DNA from: Lumnitzera littorea
Lineage: Eukaryota > Streptophyta > Magnoliopsida > Myrtales > Combretaceae
Assembly (NCBI GenBank): GCA_024138015.1
Contig: JAMXBB010000007.1
Span: 72,660,932-72,724,931 of the forward strand
Length of the DNA: 64,000 bases
Reading direction: 5' to 3'
In this document: positions 10,730 to 21,580 of the stretch, one piece after another
Layout: each line of letters starts with the position of its first letter
How positions within the stretch are numbered: the stretch's first letter is position 1
The notes under the pieces: generated by a model
What the model saw: only the letters and a program-made list of their open reading frames with translations
Told to the model about the DNA's origin: nothing
Databases searched by the model: none
Position numbers and translations under genes: made by a program

Positions 10730-11977
10730 TTAGTATAAGGTACAAATCAATTATATTGTATGGTTTAATGAATACAAATGTCTATGATTACTAATACTAA
10801 CTATTTCTTTATTATCTAACCGATAAATTCAAATACAAAAAATAAAGATTTAATCTAAACCAAAAATTAACCACTAATCAAGACTACTAATAAGGACTCA
10901 AATTAAAGAAAATAATCAAGAAAGCAATTAATTTGAGAATTAACTTCAAGAAGTGATTATGTATCTAGACCTTATTTCCCCTAAAATTATGCATGAGACT
11001 TCTATGGAAAATAACCTAGTTTCATCTTTAATTTCACTAACAAAGAGAATATTCTAATAAAGTTAATTACCTTCTCAAGTTTATTAACCTTAATATTTAA
11101 ATTACTTATTAGAATGTCTTCTTAATAGCATAACTAAAGATCATTAAAGATTAATGAATTCTCTTAAATATAATATCTAAGATTGTAATGATTCTCATCA
11201 ATTTTGCTTAGATCTAATCATGCAAGCAAACCTCTCAATTTTCTTACGTAATATCAAATATTAGATTAACAACATAGAAATATTAAATTAATGCAATCAA
11301 AGAATGCATAATTGAATCAATAGAAATCAAATATTTCATTAGATCTAAAGAAGACTCAAGGTCACATGATAATCATGTGTTCCACAATACCTAGATACAA
11401 GGAAATCAAACTCCGATCATAGCAAAAGAGAAATCTTGAATTGAAACAATGAAAAACATGAAAAGAAAAGCCATGGAAGTTGTTAAATCTCTCAATTCTT
11501 GAAGCTTGTAGTAAGGTGCTCTCTTATGCTATTCTGCCCTCTTAAGTCTCTTAAAAATTTTTGTCAAAAAGTGTAGCCAAAAAGCCTAAAAAAGTCATTT
11601 GTAATACATCCAGAAAACTCCTATTTCATAGTGTAATACGGGCAACGATATAGCCATGTTATTTAAATCTTCCCAAATCTTATACTATACGGTTGGTATC
11701 ACTTTCTATGGATCATCCTCATTTGGCCTTAAAATGTTCCTTTGCTCTAACATGATCAAGTCACGACTCATGTTATTTCTAGACTTCATAACTTCTTCAT
11801 TTTAGCTCTAAATTCAATGAAACTTGATTTTATTTCTTTGCTTTCATTCCAAGAACATTTCAAAACCTAGAATTCAAAAGTTTACTCATTTAAGTATTAT
11901 ATTCTTAAAAAACAAGCCAAATTTTCAAGGAAAAACTATAGAAATCACTATACTAAATATATATAATTGAAAGATCA
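10730..11977 (-). mobile_element. 5' LTR of Athila-like element B
   Basis: The block lies directly beyond the primer site and has about the same length as LTR A. It shares words with LTRs A and D, such as the CATAATTGAATCAA block and the CTATAGAAAT...TACTAAAT block near the right end. The terminal dinucleotide at 10730 appears changed (TA for TG). The right border near 11977 (AAGATCA) is set by analogy with LTR A and may be off by a few bases. Confidence 0.68.
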
Positions 11978-12853
11978 TTAACATTGAATATACCTTCCCA
12001 TGCCCTGTTCAACTACTACCTTTAATGAGATCACTTGCTTAGTTCATTTGGTTATGTCATTGAAACTTATTGTTCATTTATTCAAATGAAATTGTAGAAT
12101 TTTTAGATTCGATATTAAGTAAAGTTTTGAAATCTTTAAGGTTGATGTTATATGATCTTCGTGTTTGTATATCTAATTAGCCAACGAATATGGTTTTAAA
12201 AGAAAAAAAATGAAATAAATCATTTAAAAAATTATGAATTTAAATTGGAAGCTTTGGTTATGTGGTATTTTGTTGGTTAGTAAAACCAATGCATTATTAG
12301 ATTTGTTTAGGCCTATATAATGTGTACATATGGTCTCTTCATATCATACTAGGTTTTACAATTAACCTACGATATTAGAAGTAATAGGCTCGATCATTTT
12401 TTGACACAGGGTTTGTGGTAGTTTGAGTTATGAGGGGAGTAGTGAGCTTAGCTAGTAAAACACATAAATTAAATGATAATGATTTGTTATGCTTAATTTT
12501 TTTTAGTTGATCAATTATAAAAGATGAGTTTTCAAGGAGAATTATGTATTTGAGAGGTTATGGAGGTTTAATGATTTTTAATGTTGATTAGTGGTACTCA
12601 GTTTGGTGCCTTGCATCCTATTGTTGTGATAGAGTTGTTACACCTCATCCTTAGGGTATAACATATTATATATTATATGTAGTTTATAGAATCTACTATA
12701 GACTAATTAGTATACGTCATGACTAAATATAATATATTGAATGTGTATATATTGATCTTATAGAAATGGGTGAAAATGAAACAGAATTACTAAATTATCC
12801 CTTAAAATAATGGCCATTAAGATAAAATGGGGTTAATTTCATCAAATACTAGC
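11978..12853. other. Unassigned DNA, possibly with an LTR edge at 12637
   Basis: No open frame of note. At about 12637 the plus strand reads TGTTACACCTCATCCTTAGG, in the style of a gypsy LTR start, but no matching end or partner copy was found. The Cassandra-like array starts at 12854. Confidence 0.4.
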
Positions 12854-13080
12854 TATAACAATTTGATTAGAATTCCTCCCATCGAGTTATTATTTGTTTT
12901 AGTATAGTATGCTACACGGTTTTATCTTTTAGTGTAGTTGCTTTCTAAGGGGTCACTTATTATAGGAGTGCTCCAGCTTAAGTACACTTAACTTTCAAGT
13001 TTCGACTAACTCTAAGTCACCATACCAAAAGGCATCTTGATTATTAGAGTTATACCACCTTCTATTTAAGAGGTATTACA
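12854..13080 (-). mobile_element. Cassandra-like LTR a with 5S-rRNA-like segment
   Basis: Minus-strand LTR of 227 bp starting TGTAATACCTCTTAAATAGA. At about 13012-12949 it contains AACTTGAAAGTTAAGTGTAC followed by AAGTGACCCC, which aligns with the 5S rRNA internal promoter region (box A to box C). LTRs carrying a 5S-derived promoter are the hallmark of Cassandra TRIM elements. The outer flank is CTAGC (12849-12853), against CTAAC beyond LTR c at 20566-20570, a possible target duplication with one change. Confidence 0.72.
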
Positions 13081-13265
13081 TTCTAAATACCTTGCAAAAT
13101 CAATGCCTTTATTAGTTTTCTTTCATAGATCTAAGACCACCACCAGGTAGGGATACCATCCCTTTTAGCTAATTGATTAATTTGATACCACCTTGTAACA
13201 ACCTGCCATAATTTTTCCTACTGTACATGTTCCCTTCCAGTTGGTGGACTACTTTGATACTACCT
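13081..13265 (-). mobile_element. Internal domain between Cassandra-like LTRs a and b
   Basis: This 185-bp non-coding spacer contains, next to LTR b on the minus strand, GGTAGTATCAAAGTAGTCCA. That resembles the initiator-Met primer site TGGTATCAGAGC followed by the usual internal sequence. TRIM elements encode no protein, and none is seen. Confidence 0.62.
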
Positions 13266-13434
13266 TGTAATAACCTCATTGCAACTCCTCCCATCGAAGC
13301 ATGTCCACTTGGGCATGGTACAATGCACATTTTTGTCCTTTGATGCAATGACCTCCAAGAAGGCCACCTATCCTAGTAGTACTCCATCCTAAGTACGCTT
13401 AATTTTGAAGTTTCAACGAACTCTAGACTACTAC
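13266..13434 (-). mobile_element. Cassandra-like LTR b, left part (split by element C)
   Basis: In plus orientation it starts TGTAATAACC. The 5S-like segment is at about 13360-13429: on the minus strand AAAATTAAGCGTACTTAGGA, then GTACTACTAGGATAGGTGG, the best-preserved of the three copies. The LTR stops at the ACTAC target site (13430-13434) and continues at 20171. Joined length is about 226 bp. Confidence 0.78.
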
Positions 13435-14265
13435 TGATGAGAATCAAGGTCTAGGATTGATAACTCGATCTAAAGTAAAAGGCTTAGTGAACTTAATTGC
13501 TCATGTACTCAATTGTTGACCTAATTTCAACCCTTTTAACTTGCAGCGTAATGCATGTAAGTTGCTCGACCTATATTATAGTGACCAACTCCAACCTTCT
13601 TGATGAATCCACGCCAATGTAGCCTAAGTGCCCGACCTATCTAAAAGCATCAACATGACAGAAGATCACTCGTATGCCGACTTCAACGTCATGTGTCAAA
13701 AACCATTATTTATAGGTACACTTTCCATTCCTAAGTCGATATGTCCCATCTCTCACATCAAGCACCTAACGTGTGGAGAATGTAGTTTCTAGAAGGATTA
13801 CAACATTGCCCTTCTCTTCTTGTACTTAGTCCTCGTACTTGTACCTTATCCTTTTTTTGTAAATTAACATGTACTTGTAACCCTAGTAAGCATAGTATAA
13901 ATAGTTCATGTACTTAGCTTGTAATCAAGTTTTGCCATTCTAATTAATGAATTTCACCCATTTTGAGGTTTCCCTTCATTGAACACTTGAGTGTTTACTT
14001 ATTCTCCATTGTAGCTCATAGCAATCCTTAAGCAAAGTTGTACCTGTAAGCAACCCTATAATGTCGGACCACTGAGTTACATCCAGCGAGGTTATAGGCC
14101 ATGTTATGCTTGAGTGTTGTGTCACATCCATGAGCGGCTCATGAATTTGCTTAACCCCCTTTCCCTTTGTTATTTTTCCGCCTTAAACCCACTTCTTCCA
14201 CTCTTCGATATTTATCTCCGGATAACCCATCTACGTTACAATAAAACCTCATCAGAGGCACATCA
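13435..14265 (+). repeat. 5' LTR of element C
   Basis: It runs from TGATGAGAATCAAGG to GAGGCACATCA, 831 bp, with a TATA signal (AGTATAAATAG, about 13890). It pairs with 19319-20170 throughout. It keeps CGA (Arg) at a codon of the LTR-encoded pol tail (LITRSKVKGL) where the 3' LTR has TGA. Confidence 0.88.
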
Positions 14266-14268
14266 TCT

Positions 14269-14280
14269 TAATATCGGAGC
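14269..14280 (+). other. Initiator-Met primer binding site of element C
   Basis: TAATATCGGAGC, three bases after the LTR, matches TGGTATCAGAGC (complement of the initiator tRNA-Met 3' end) at nine of twelve positions. The three differences are transitions. Confidence 0.7.
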
Positions 14281-15189
14281 TTAAGGTTCTGAGTAAGGCC
14301 GTAAGCTAAGTTATATTGCGGTTTTGATTAGGTATTGTTGGAGTTTGAAGTTTGTTGTCTAGTTACATAATATGTTCGTGTGTGTTTATGTTGTAGTTGT
14401 TATGAGTTTATATTGGTGTTGATGTTAGTAGAGTGGTTATTGAGTTGATTTCATGAAGTTTTTTGTGTTCGAGATTTGAGTATTTGTTTGGTTTCACCAT
14501 TGTAGATTGAGAGTGAGAATCATACTCTATTACTTTACTTTGCATTGTAAGAAATAAAGTGGTAGCAATTGCAGTTGCTATGATTATGTTATCATAAGTT
14601 TTTAGGTTTTCTAATTTTTTGTAAAAGATTTTGATTGTTAAAGTGGAAGTTATGATCAATTTGAGTGTAAATACGATGGTAAGAGATAATGATAGTGACG
14701 TCAATGGTCATAGATGCCATGTAGAGCTAACCATCGATGAGCAATTGGATTGAATGGTGATGATGATGTAAAACATGATAATAATGATCCATAGTACGAT
14801 GTTTGTAAGTGCAAATGGAGCACATAAGATTAATGGCCGAACTAATAAGGACACTTTAGTTGAGAACTAATCTTATCTAGTTCCTTGAGCATAAGAAGTT
14901 CCTCGTAGAGAAGTAGATCGCTCAGCTCGTCAGGAACTAGCTTGAGGAATAGAATGTCGAGTTAATCAAAGACTAGAGGTAAATGACAAGGACAATAGTG
15001 AAGTTGAGGAGTTTTATAATGAGGAGAGAAACATTTGACCTCCAAGAATTAATCAACAAGAAGTTCGACCTAATCGAGCACCTAAACATGCTCGAAACTT
15101 TAGAAGAAGAGATTAAGAATTTTGACTTAGAATGAATTTTACAGAGGTCGAATCTGATGAAGTAGAAATTAAAGAAGAGTATGAGGAAG
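14281..15189 (+). other. Leader of element C
   Basis: This is untranslated sequence between primer site and gag. The only open frames are on the opposite strand, low-complexity and unlike any known protein. Confidence 0.5.
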
Positions 15190-15960
15190 AGGAGAGAGTT
15201 GCCCGAGCTCCTAAAGGTATAGACAATGTGAGAATTCACATCCCGAGCTTCTTAAGAAGTGGAAATGCTGATGAATACATATATTGGGAGGAGTGAGTTG
15301 AGAAGTTATTTGAGTGTTAGATATGTCTACATGTATTGGAAGAGGTTGCATGTTAAGAGAAATCAAGAAGGACGATGTGAAGTAAGGTTGTGCAAAGAAA
15401 TGAAGAGAATCATGCATAGAGGGTTCATCCTTAAATACTATTACCTAGACACTTTTGCCAAATTGTAAGAGCTTCGACAAGGAAACTGGACTGTTGATAA
15501 GTATGTGTAAGAGTTTCAAATGCTAATGATCCATTGTAAGGTGGAAGAACTTGAAGCATAAACTATCTCTAGATTTGTTGTTGGACTAAGAACCAACTTA
15601 AAAGAGATTATTAAAGTGTTGTCCATACGAACTTTTAAAGAAGCTATTAAGGTTGCTCAATGAGTTTAGAGGAAGAGAAGGAATATACCTTATAGAAACT
15701 TCAATTTACAACCTGTACCTAATAGCCGACCTATTTAAGGAAAGAACAAAAAGCCTATTAATTTAGTATATGGGTCTAAAGAAGGATTGATCTTCTAAAG
15801 AGAAGGGGTGAAGTTAAAATAAGGAGGGAAAGAGAAGGAATTTGAAAAAGGGCAAACTTCTTGATGAAAAACCAGTGAGATAAAGTGTTTTAAATACAAA
15901 GGTTTTGGGGATGTAGCATCTTAATGTTTGAATCGATGAATTATGGTTATCTAAGGAAAT
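15190..15960 (+). pseudogene. Decayed gag of element C
   Basis: The plus strand reads APKGIDNVRIHIPSFLRSGN then ADEYIYWEE, with VEKLFE after a stop, in the order of the gypsy capsid start. Near 15880-15950 a CCHC-like remnant reads KCFKYKGFGDVAS, in which the second zinc-binding Cys is Tyr. Frame breaks are frequent. Gag would form the particle and bind RNA through the knuckle. Confidence 0.72.
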
Positions 15961-16149
15961 GAGGTTTATAGCATTGATGAGAAAGTTTGTGAAACTGCGA
16001 AAGAAGAAGATGGAGTGAAGGTAGAAGTCATGGGTGATGAGACTTACCCATAAGAAGGGGATATGCTAACCTTGGTGATTCATTGAGCTCTTAATGTAGG
16101 ACATGATCAATAAGAAAAACAGCATGAGAACTTATTTTATACTGCTTAC

Positions 16150-19100
16150 AAGGTAAATCAACAACTTTGTTCCTTAATCACGGATAGTGGTAGCTATATG
16201 AATGTTGTGTCTACTAAGATGGTAGAACAATTGAATTTGCCAACCACTATGCACTCGAAACCTTATAAGTTACATTAGTTAAATGAGAAAGGCTCGTTAC
16301 ATATCATTAAGCAAGTATTATTATAGATCTTAATTGGGAGCTATAAGGATGAGATCATGTATGATGCGTTACCTTTGTGTGTATCTCATAGCTTGTTTAG
16401 CCAACCATGGTTGTTCAATCAAAGTATTATGCATGATGGGTATTTGAATACTTATAGCTTTGAGAAAGATGGTCGATTTGTTACCTTATATCCTATGACT
16501 CCAAGTCAAATGAGCAACATATAGTCTAAACTCATCTAAAAGAGTAAGAAGACTTTAGTGATGAGTAGATTCAAGCTTAGGAAAGCTGTAGAGGAGGATA
16601 AGCTAACTTTCTTGCGTATTCAAAGATTGTTAGAGATGAGAAAACTAAAAGACCTATAAAAGGAGATTAAGAATTTATGGAAAGAATTTGCCAACCTATT
16701 CCCTAATGAACTATGTAATGATTGCTACCAAAATGAGGAATAGAGCATGGCATTGAGTTACAACTTAGAGTCATGTTACCCAATCAACTGACCTATCAAA
16801 TGAACCCTAAGTAAGCAGCCAAGCTATAGCAATAGGTGAACAAGCTTTTTGATAGAGGATATGTTTGAGAAAGTATGAGTCCTTATCTTGTACTTACACT
16901 ATTAGTCCCGAAAAAAGATGGAAGTTGGAGAATGTGTGTAGATAGCCGAGTTATGAATAGGATGACCATTAAATATCAGTATCTTATCCCCATATTAGAT
17001 GACATATTGGATGAACTCCATAGAGCAAGTGTGTTCTTGAAGATAGACTTGAAGTCTGGATATCATTAGATTTGTATGAGAAAAGGTGATAAATGGAAGA
17101 CAACCTTCAAGACAAGACATAGCTTATACGAGTGGCTTGTTATGCCATTTGGATTATCTAAGGCTTCAAGTACATTCATGCAATTGATGAATCATATATG
17201 AAGGAATTTGATTGGAAAGCTTGTAGTTGTGTATTTTAATGACATCCTTGTATATAGTTTCGATCTATCCAGTCATGTGAGTCATCTTCGATCTGTTTTT
17301 GAGATATTCCGATCTGAAAAATTGTATAAAAATTTGAAGAAATGTTATTTTTGCTAAGAGGAAGTTGTGTTTTTATGTTATGTTATGAGGAAGGAAGGAA
17401 GGACTATGAGTAGACAATGAAAAGGTTCAAGCCATAGTATAATGGTCTACATTAACCTCTTGTGCCAATGTTGGAAACTTTCATAGGTAGCATCATTTTA
17501 CCGCAGATTCATCTAAAACTTTAGTTCTATTGCCATACCATTAACTAAGTTGACCAATAAGAATGTTGAGTTCTATAGGGGAGAAAAAGAAGCGAATAGC
17601 TTTACCAAACTCAAGAGTCGTTCGATTAGTTACTATACCTTTGCTTACATTGCCAGACTTTGGTAAGATCTTCAAACTCGAATGTCATGCTTCAAGCGTA
17701 AGGATTGAAACAATTTTCGTGTAAGACTGCCAACGTATCACTTATTTCAATGAGAAACTCAAAGGACTTATGTTGAATTACTCCATATATGACAAAGATC
17801 TATATTACTTGGTCTAAGCTTTGCAGACCTAGCAACGTTACACGTTAACTAAGCAGTTTATGGTGTATTCTGATCACCAAACATTGAGGTATTTGAGGAC
17901 CTAACCTAAGCTCTCAAAACATTAGATTAGATAGGTTGAATTCTTAAAAAGATTTACGTTTGTGATCAAACATAAGTGAGGGAAATCTAATGCAATTGCT
18001 GATGCATTATCCTAAAGACAAATCTCTAAGCTTTAGATGAGGTTGTTGGGGTTTGTAAGCTTGAAGAAGTAGTACACTTAAGATCCATACTTCGGACCTA
18101 TTTTTTATTAGTGCAAAGAAGGAAGGACATTTGATGATTACTTTGTAGCAGAAGGATATCTCTTCCGAGTTAGAAAATTGTTTGTGCTAACCTATTTGAT
18201 ATGAGATCTGTTTACGAGAGAAGCCCATAGTAGAGGACTTTCCGGGCATTTTGGTGAGAAAAGAACATATGAGTTGTTGAAATCAAGATTCTGTTGGCTA
18301 AGGATGATGAGAGATGGTCATCAGACCGTTGAGAGGTGTATAATCTATAAGGAGGCGAAGGGCCGAATTGAATAAGGACAAGCTATGCCACTACCTGTAC
18401 TGTCTAGACTTGAGAGTGATATAAGTATGAACTTTATGCTTAGTTTACCAATAATGGCAAGAGGGAAAGATTCAATTATGGTCATGATCGATTGATTTAG
18501 CAAAATGGCACGCTTCGTACCCGATAATAAAACTAACGGTGCTTCGACTATATCTACTTTATTTTGTAGGAGATCATAAAGCTACACGAAGTTTTGAGGA
18601 GTATTATGTCTGATTGAGATCCAAAATTTCTTAGTCAGTTTTGGAAGACCATATGGCACCAATTGAAGACCAAGTTATTGTTCAGCACATCTTGCCACCT
18701 TTAAACTGATGGTTAAACTGAAGTCGTCAACCATACACTAGAATCCCTTCTTCGAGCTACAGTTAGACGTAACCAAGCTGACTAGGACTCCTACTTATCA
18801 ATCACGGAATTTGCATACAACTATTTTGTACATAATGTCACAAAGAAGACTCCCTTTGAAATTGTGTACATATTCAATCCTGAGCTACCTTTGGATTAAA
18901 CACCTGCCCCAACAACAGATTGAGAGGACTAAGAAGCCATTGATCGAGTACAATCTTTTCAGTAGATATACCAACAAGTAACATATCAACTAACCCGAGT
19001 TGTTAAAAGACTAGTATGAGGAAGTCATAGAAGAAGAGGTTAGATGCAATTCTAACCCAGCGAGTTAGTATGGTTACATCTAAGTAAGGAGTGGTTCTCA

Positions 19101-19366
19101 ACCAAAAGAAAGAAAAAGTTGTCACCCCAAGTTGAGGGACCCTTCCAAGTACTTCAAAGGATCAACCAGAATGCTTATAAACTTGAGCTACCAGAAGGTT
19201 ATGGAGTTTTTTATGTTTTCAACATAGTTAATCTAAGCCCCTCCATTCTTAAGGATGGAGACAAACTGGAAGACCAATCCGAGGATTTGATCCTAAATCC
19301 TAAACACCCCAAAGGGAATGATAGGGATCAAGGTCCAAGACCCATAACTTGATCTAAAGCAAAAGG
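16150..19366 (+). pseudogene. Decayed pol of element C (PR-RT-RNaseH-IN)
   Basis: Protease: LITDSGSYMNVVSTKMVEQ keeps D-S-G near 16180. Reverse transcriptase: an open 64-residue run (16875-17069) with VPKKDGSWRMCVDSR and FLKIDLKSGYH. The catalytic box further on is VVYFNDILVYS, where the first Asp of the expected Y-x-D-D is Asn. RNaseH: from about 17640, with HASSVR and YTLTKQFMVYSDHQTLRYL. Integrase: HSRGLSGHFGEKRTYELL (about 18230) and DSIMVMID (about 18470). The last open run (19119-19352) reads GPFQVLQRINQNAYKLELPE and continues into the 3' LTR, ending at a TGA where the 5' LTR has an Arg codon. More than twenty stops are scattered through it. Confidence 0.82.
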
Positions 19367-20170
19367 CTTAATGAGCTTAACAGCCCATGTACTTAATTGT
19401 TGACCTAATTTCAACCCTTTCAACCTGTAACATAATATATGTAGTGAAGAACTCCAAGTTACTCAACGTTTTTAGAGTATTATAGTGACCAACTTTGACC
19501 TTCCTAATGAACCTGCACTAACTGAGCCTAAGTGCCCGACTTATCCAAAAATGTCAACTTGATAGAGGATTACTCGCTTGCCGACCTCGACATCATACGT
19601 TAGAAATTGTTATTTGTAGGCGTACCTTCTATTCTTAGGTCTGTACGAGTTGCTTCTCTCACATCGAGCACCTGGTAAGTGGAGAATGCAGTTTCTAGAA
19701 GGATTATAACATTACCCTTCTCTTCTTGTACTTAGTTCTTGCATTTGTACGTTATCCATTTTTTTAAATTGACATGTATTTGTAACCTTAATAGGCATAG
19801 CATGAATAGTTTGTCTACTTTTCTTGTAATTAGTTTTTTCCGTTCCTGTCAATAAATTTCACCCATTTCCAGGTTTCCCTTCCTTGGATACTTAAGTGTT
19901 TACTTGTTCTCCATGGTAGCTCATAGTAACCATTAAGCAAAGTTGTATAGGTGAGTGACCCTACAAATTTTGATCGGTAAGTCACATCCTGCAAAATTAT
20001 AAACTGTGTTATGGATGAGTAATACATCACATTCATAAGTGGCTCATAGATTTGCTTAACTCCCCTTCCTTTTGTTGTTTTTCTACCTTAAACCTACTTT
20101 TTCCTTCCTTTGGTAATTGTCTCTAGGGGACCCATGCATGCTACAATAAGACCTCATCTGAGGCATATCA
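19319..20170 (+). repeat. 3' LTR of element C
   Basis: It starts TGATAGGGATCAAGG and ends GAGGCATATCA, 852 bp, matching the 5' LTR along its length with many substitutions. The pol frame overlaps its first ~35 bases. Confidence 0.88.
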
Positions 20171-20232
20171 ACTACACAAAGAGATGCCTCAATTATTAAT
20201 GTTCCATCACTTTTTATTTAAAGGGTATCACA
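20171..20232 (-). mobile_element. Cassandra-like LTR b, right part
   Basis: After the ACTAC copy the interrupted LTR continues and ends GGGTATCACA in plus orientation. On the minus strand this is the LTR start TGTGATACCCTTTAAATAAA, which parallels LTR a. Confidence 0.78.
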
Positions 20233-20339
20233 TTTTAGTACAAAACCGATGTTTTCGTTAGTTTCATTACATAGGTCCAAGATCATCACTAATTAGGGAT
20301 ACCACTCATTTCAATAGGTGGACTATTATGATAACTCCT
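20233..20339 (-). mobile_element. Internal domain between Cassandra-like LTRs b and c
   Basis: A short spacer, about 107 bp, non-coding. Next to LTR c the minus strand reads GAGTTATCATAATAGTCCAC, matching the primer-site region of the other internal domain. Confidence 0.62.
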
Positions 20340-20565
20340 TATAACTACTCGATCAAAACTCATCTTATTAAGATATTGTTTACTTTAATGTAGTATACTG
20401 TATGGTTTTGTCATTTGGTATAGTTGAATTTAAGGAAATCACCCATCCTAAGCATGATCTAATCTGAGTATGCTTAATTTTAGAGTTTCAATAAATTTGT
20501 GCTGTTAAACCAAAAGACAACTCAATAATTAGAGTTTTGTTACTTTTTATGTAAGGGCTATCACA
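20340..20565 (-). mobile_element. Cassandra-like LTR c with 5S-rRNA-like segment
   Basis: 226 bp, minus strand, starting TGTGATAGCCCTTACATAAA. The 5S-like part (about 20500-20433) reads AAAATTAAGCATACTCAG and later CTTAGGATGGGTGA, close to the 5S box A and box C regions. It is the outermost LTR of the array on this side. Confidence 0.75.
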
Positions 20566-20949
20566 CTAACTCTATTTCTTTTTATTCATCTATTATATTT
20601 AAGTCAATAAAAAAGGATAACTACCATTCATCCCCACTTAAGTTATTATATGCTTTGACATTTTTTAATTTAATACAAACCAGGCTTTTGTTTCTTTCTA
20701 CGTTGTAAGATAAGATTCCCAATTTTCCCACTATTTTTCTTTTTCTATAACTGTATTTGTGGTAATAATTGCTTTTACTCAACCATTTTCTTGCACTTTC
20801 TTTATACTTATTAATAACTTCATCTCTTCCCTTAGGCTCCCCTTTTCTAAACCTTCATCACCAAAATGATCTTTTTTTCTTCTTTTTTTTTCAGTTGAAA
20901 TTTCCTATTATGATGTCAATCTTTCTAATATATATAAATCTCTCACATT
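20566..20949. other. T-rich DNA without a gene
   Basis: Pyrimidine-rich, AT-rich sequence, probably the degenerate first part of the tandem repeat that follows. The 66-residue plus-strand frame is low-complexity. Confidence 0.5.
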
Positions 20950-21580
20950 TTCTGTCTATTCAAACTTAGTGTTAAATGATGTTAAAAAATAAAAAAAATC
21001 AAGGTTAAATGACGCATCACCATTCCACCACTATGGTATGTCTCTGTCTCGCTTTTCTTCAAGAACTTTTCATTTTTCTTTCTATTCAAATTTTGTGTTA
21101 AATATTCCATAGTTCAATTCACTTTAGTGTTTTATAGTTTGACCATCCCATTTCTTATTTTTCTAGTAAAATGGGTTTAAGCTTATTAATAAAGGGTGTT
21201 TTTTTTTAAATATCTTTTTTTTTTAACATTAAATACAATCACCATTGAGTTAATTCACCATCATTTGACCACTGTGGTATGGTTCTATCTTGCTTTGATT
21301 TTCATTAATAACTTTTCTTTTCTTTTTTTTTTTTTGTTCTTTCAAAATTTGTGTAAAATATTCATATTTCAATTCATTTTTAGGGTTTTGTAGTCTAACT
21401 TTTCATTTCTTCTTCTTCTTTTTTTAGGTAAATGGATTTAAACTCATTAACAAAAGGTGTTTCTTTAAAGATTTTTTTCTCCAATTAAATATAATCATCA
21501 TTAAGTCAACGCACTATGACTCCACCATTATGGTATGTCTCTGTTTTGCTTTGATTTTCATCTTTGTAGAGTTGTTCAAC
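20950..21580 (+). repeat. ~245-bp tandem repeat, about 2.5 copies
   Basis: The block CCACCACTATGGTATGTCTC recurs as GACCACTGTGGTATGGTTCT and CCACCATTATGGTATGTCTC, with TATGGTAT-type cores at about 21031, 21272 and 21528. That gives periods of 241 and 256 bp. The words between recur in the same order: TTTGTGTTAAATATTC, TTCAATTCA, ATGGGTTTAAGCTTATTAA and AAAGGTGTTT. There is no coding capacity. Confidence 0.75.

Larger units (their letters stand above)
13435..20170 (+). mobile_element. Complete but decayed Ty3/gypsy element C
   Basis: Both LTRs, a primer site and the gag-PR-RT-RNaseH-IN order are present on the plus strand, total 6.7 kb. Target duplication ACTAC flanks it at 13430-13434 and 20171-20175, and it sits inside the middle Cassandra-like LTR. 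Stops interrupt every domain, so it cannot move by itself. Pol reads on into the 3' LTR. Combined with the gag style this suggests a chromovirus, possibly close to CRM, but no chromodomain is visible and the lineage is inference. Confidence 0.88.

Noticed and set aside
12949..20500. True 5S rRNA genes
   Set aside because: Only the internal-promoter part is present, diverged, and embedded in ~226-bp LTRs; the 5S ends are missing.
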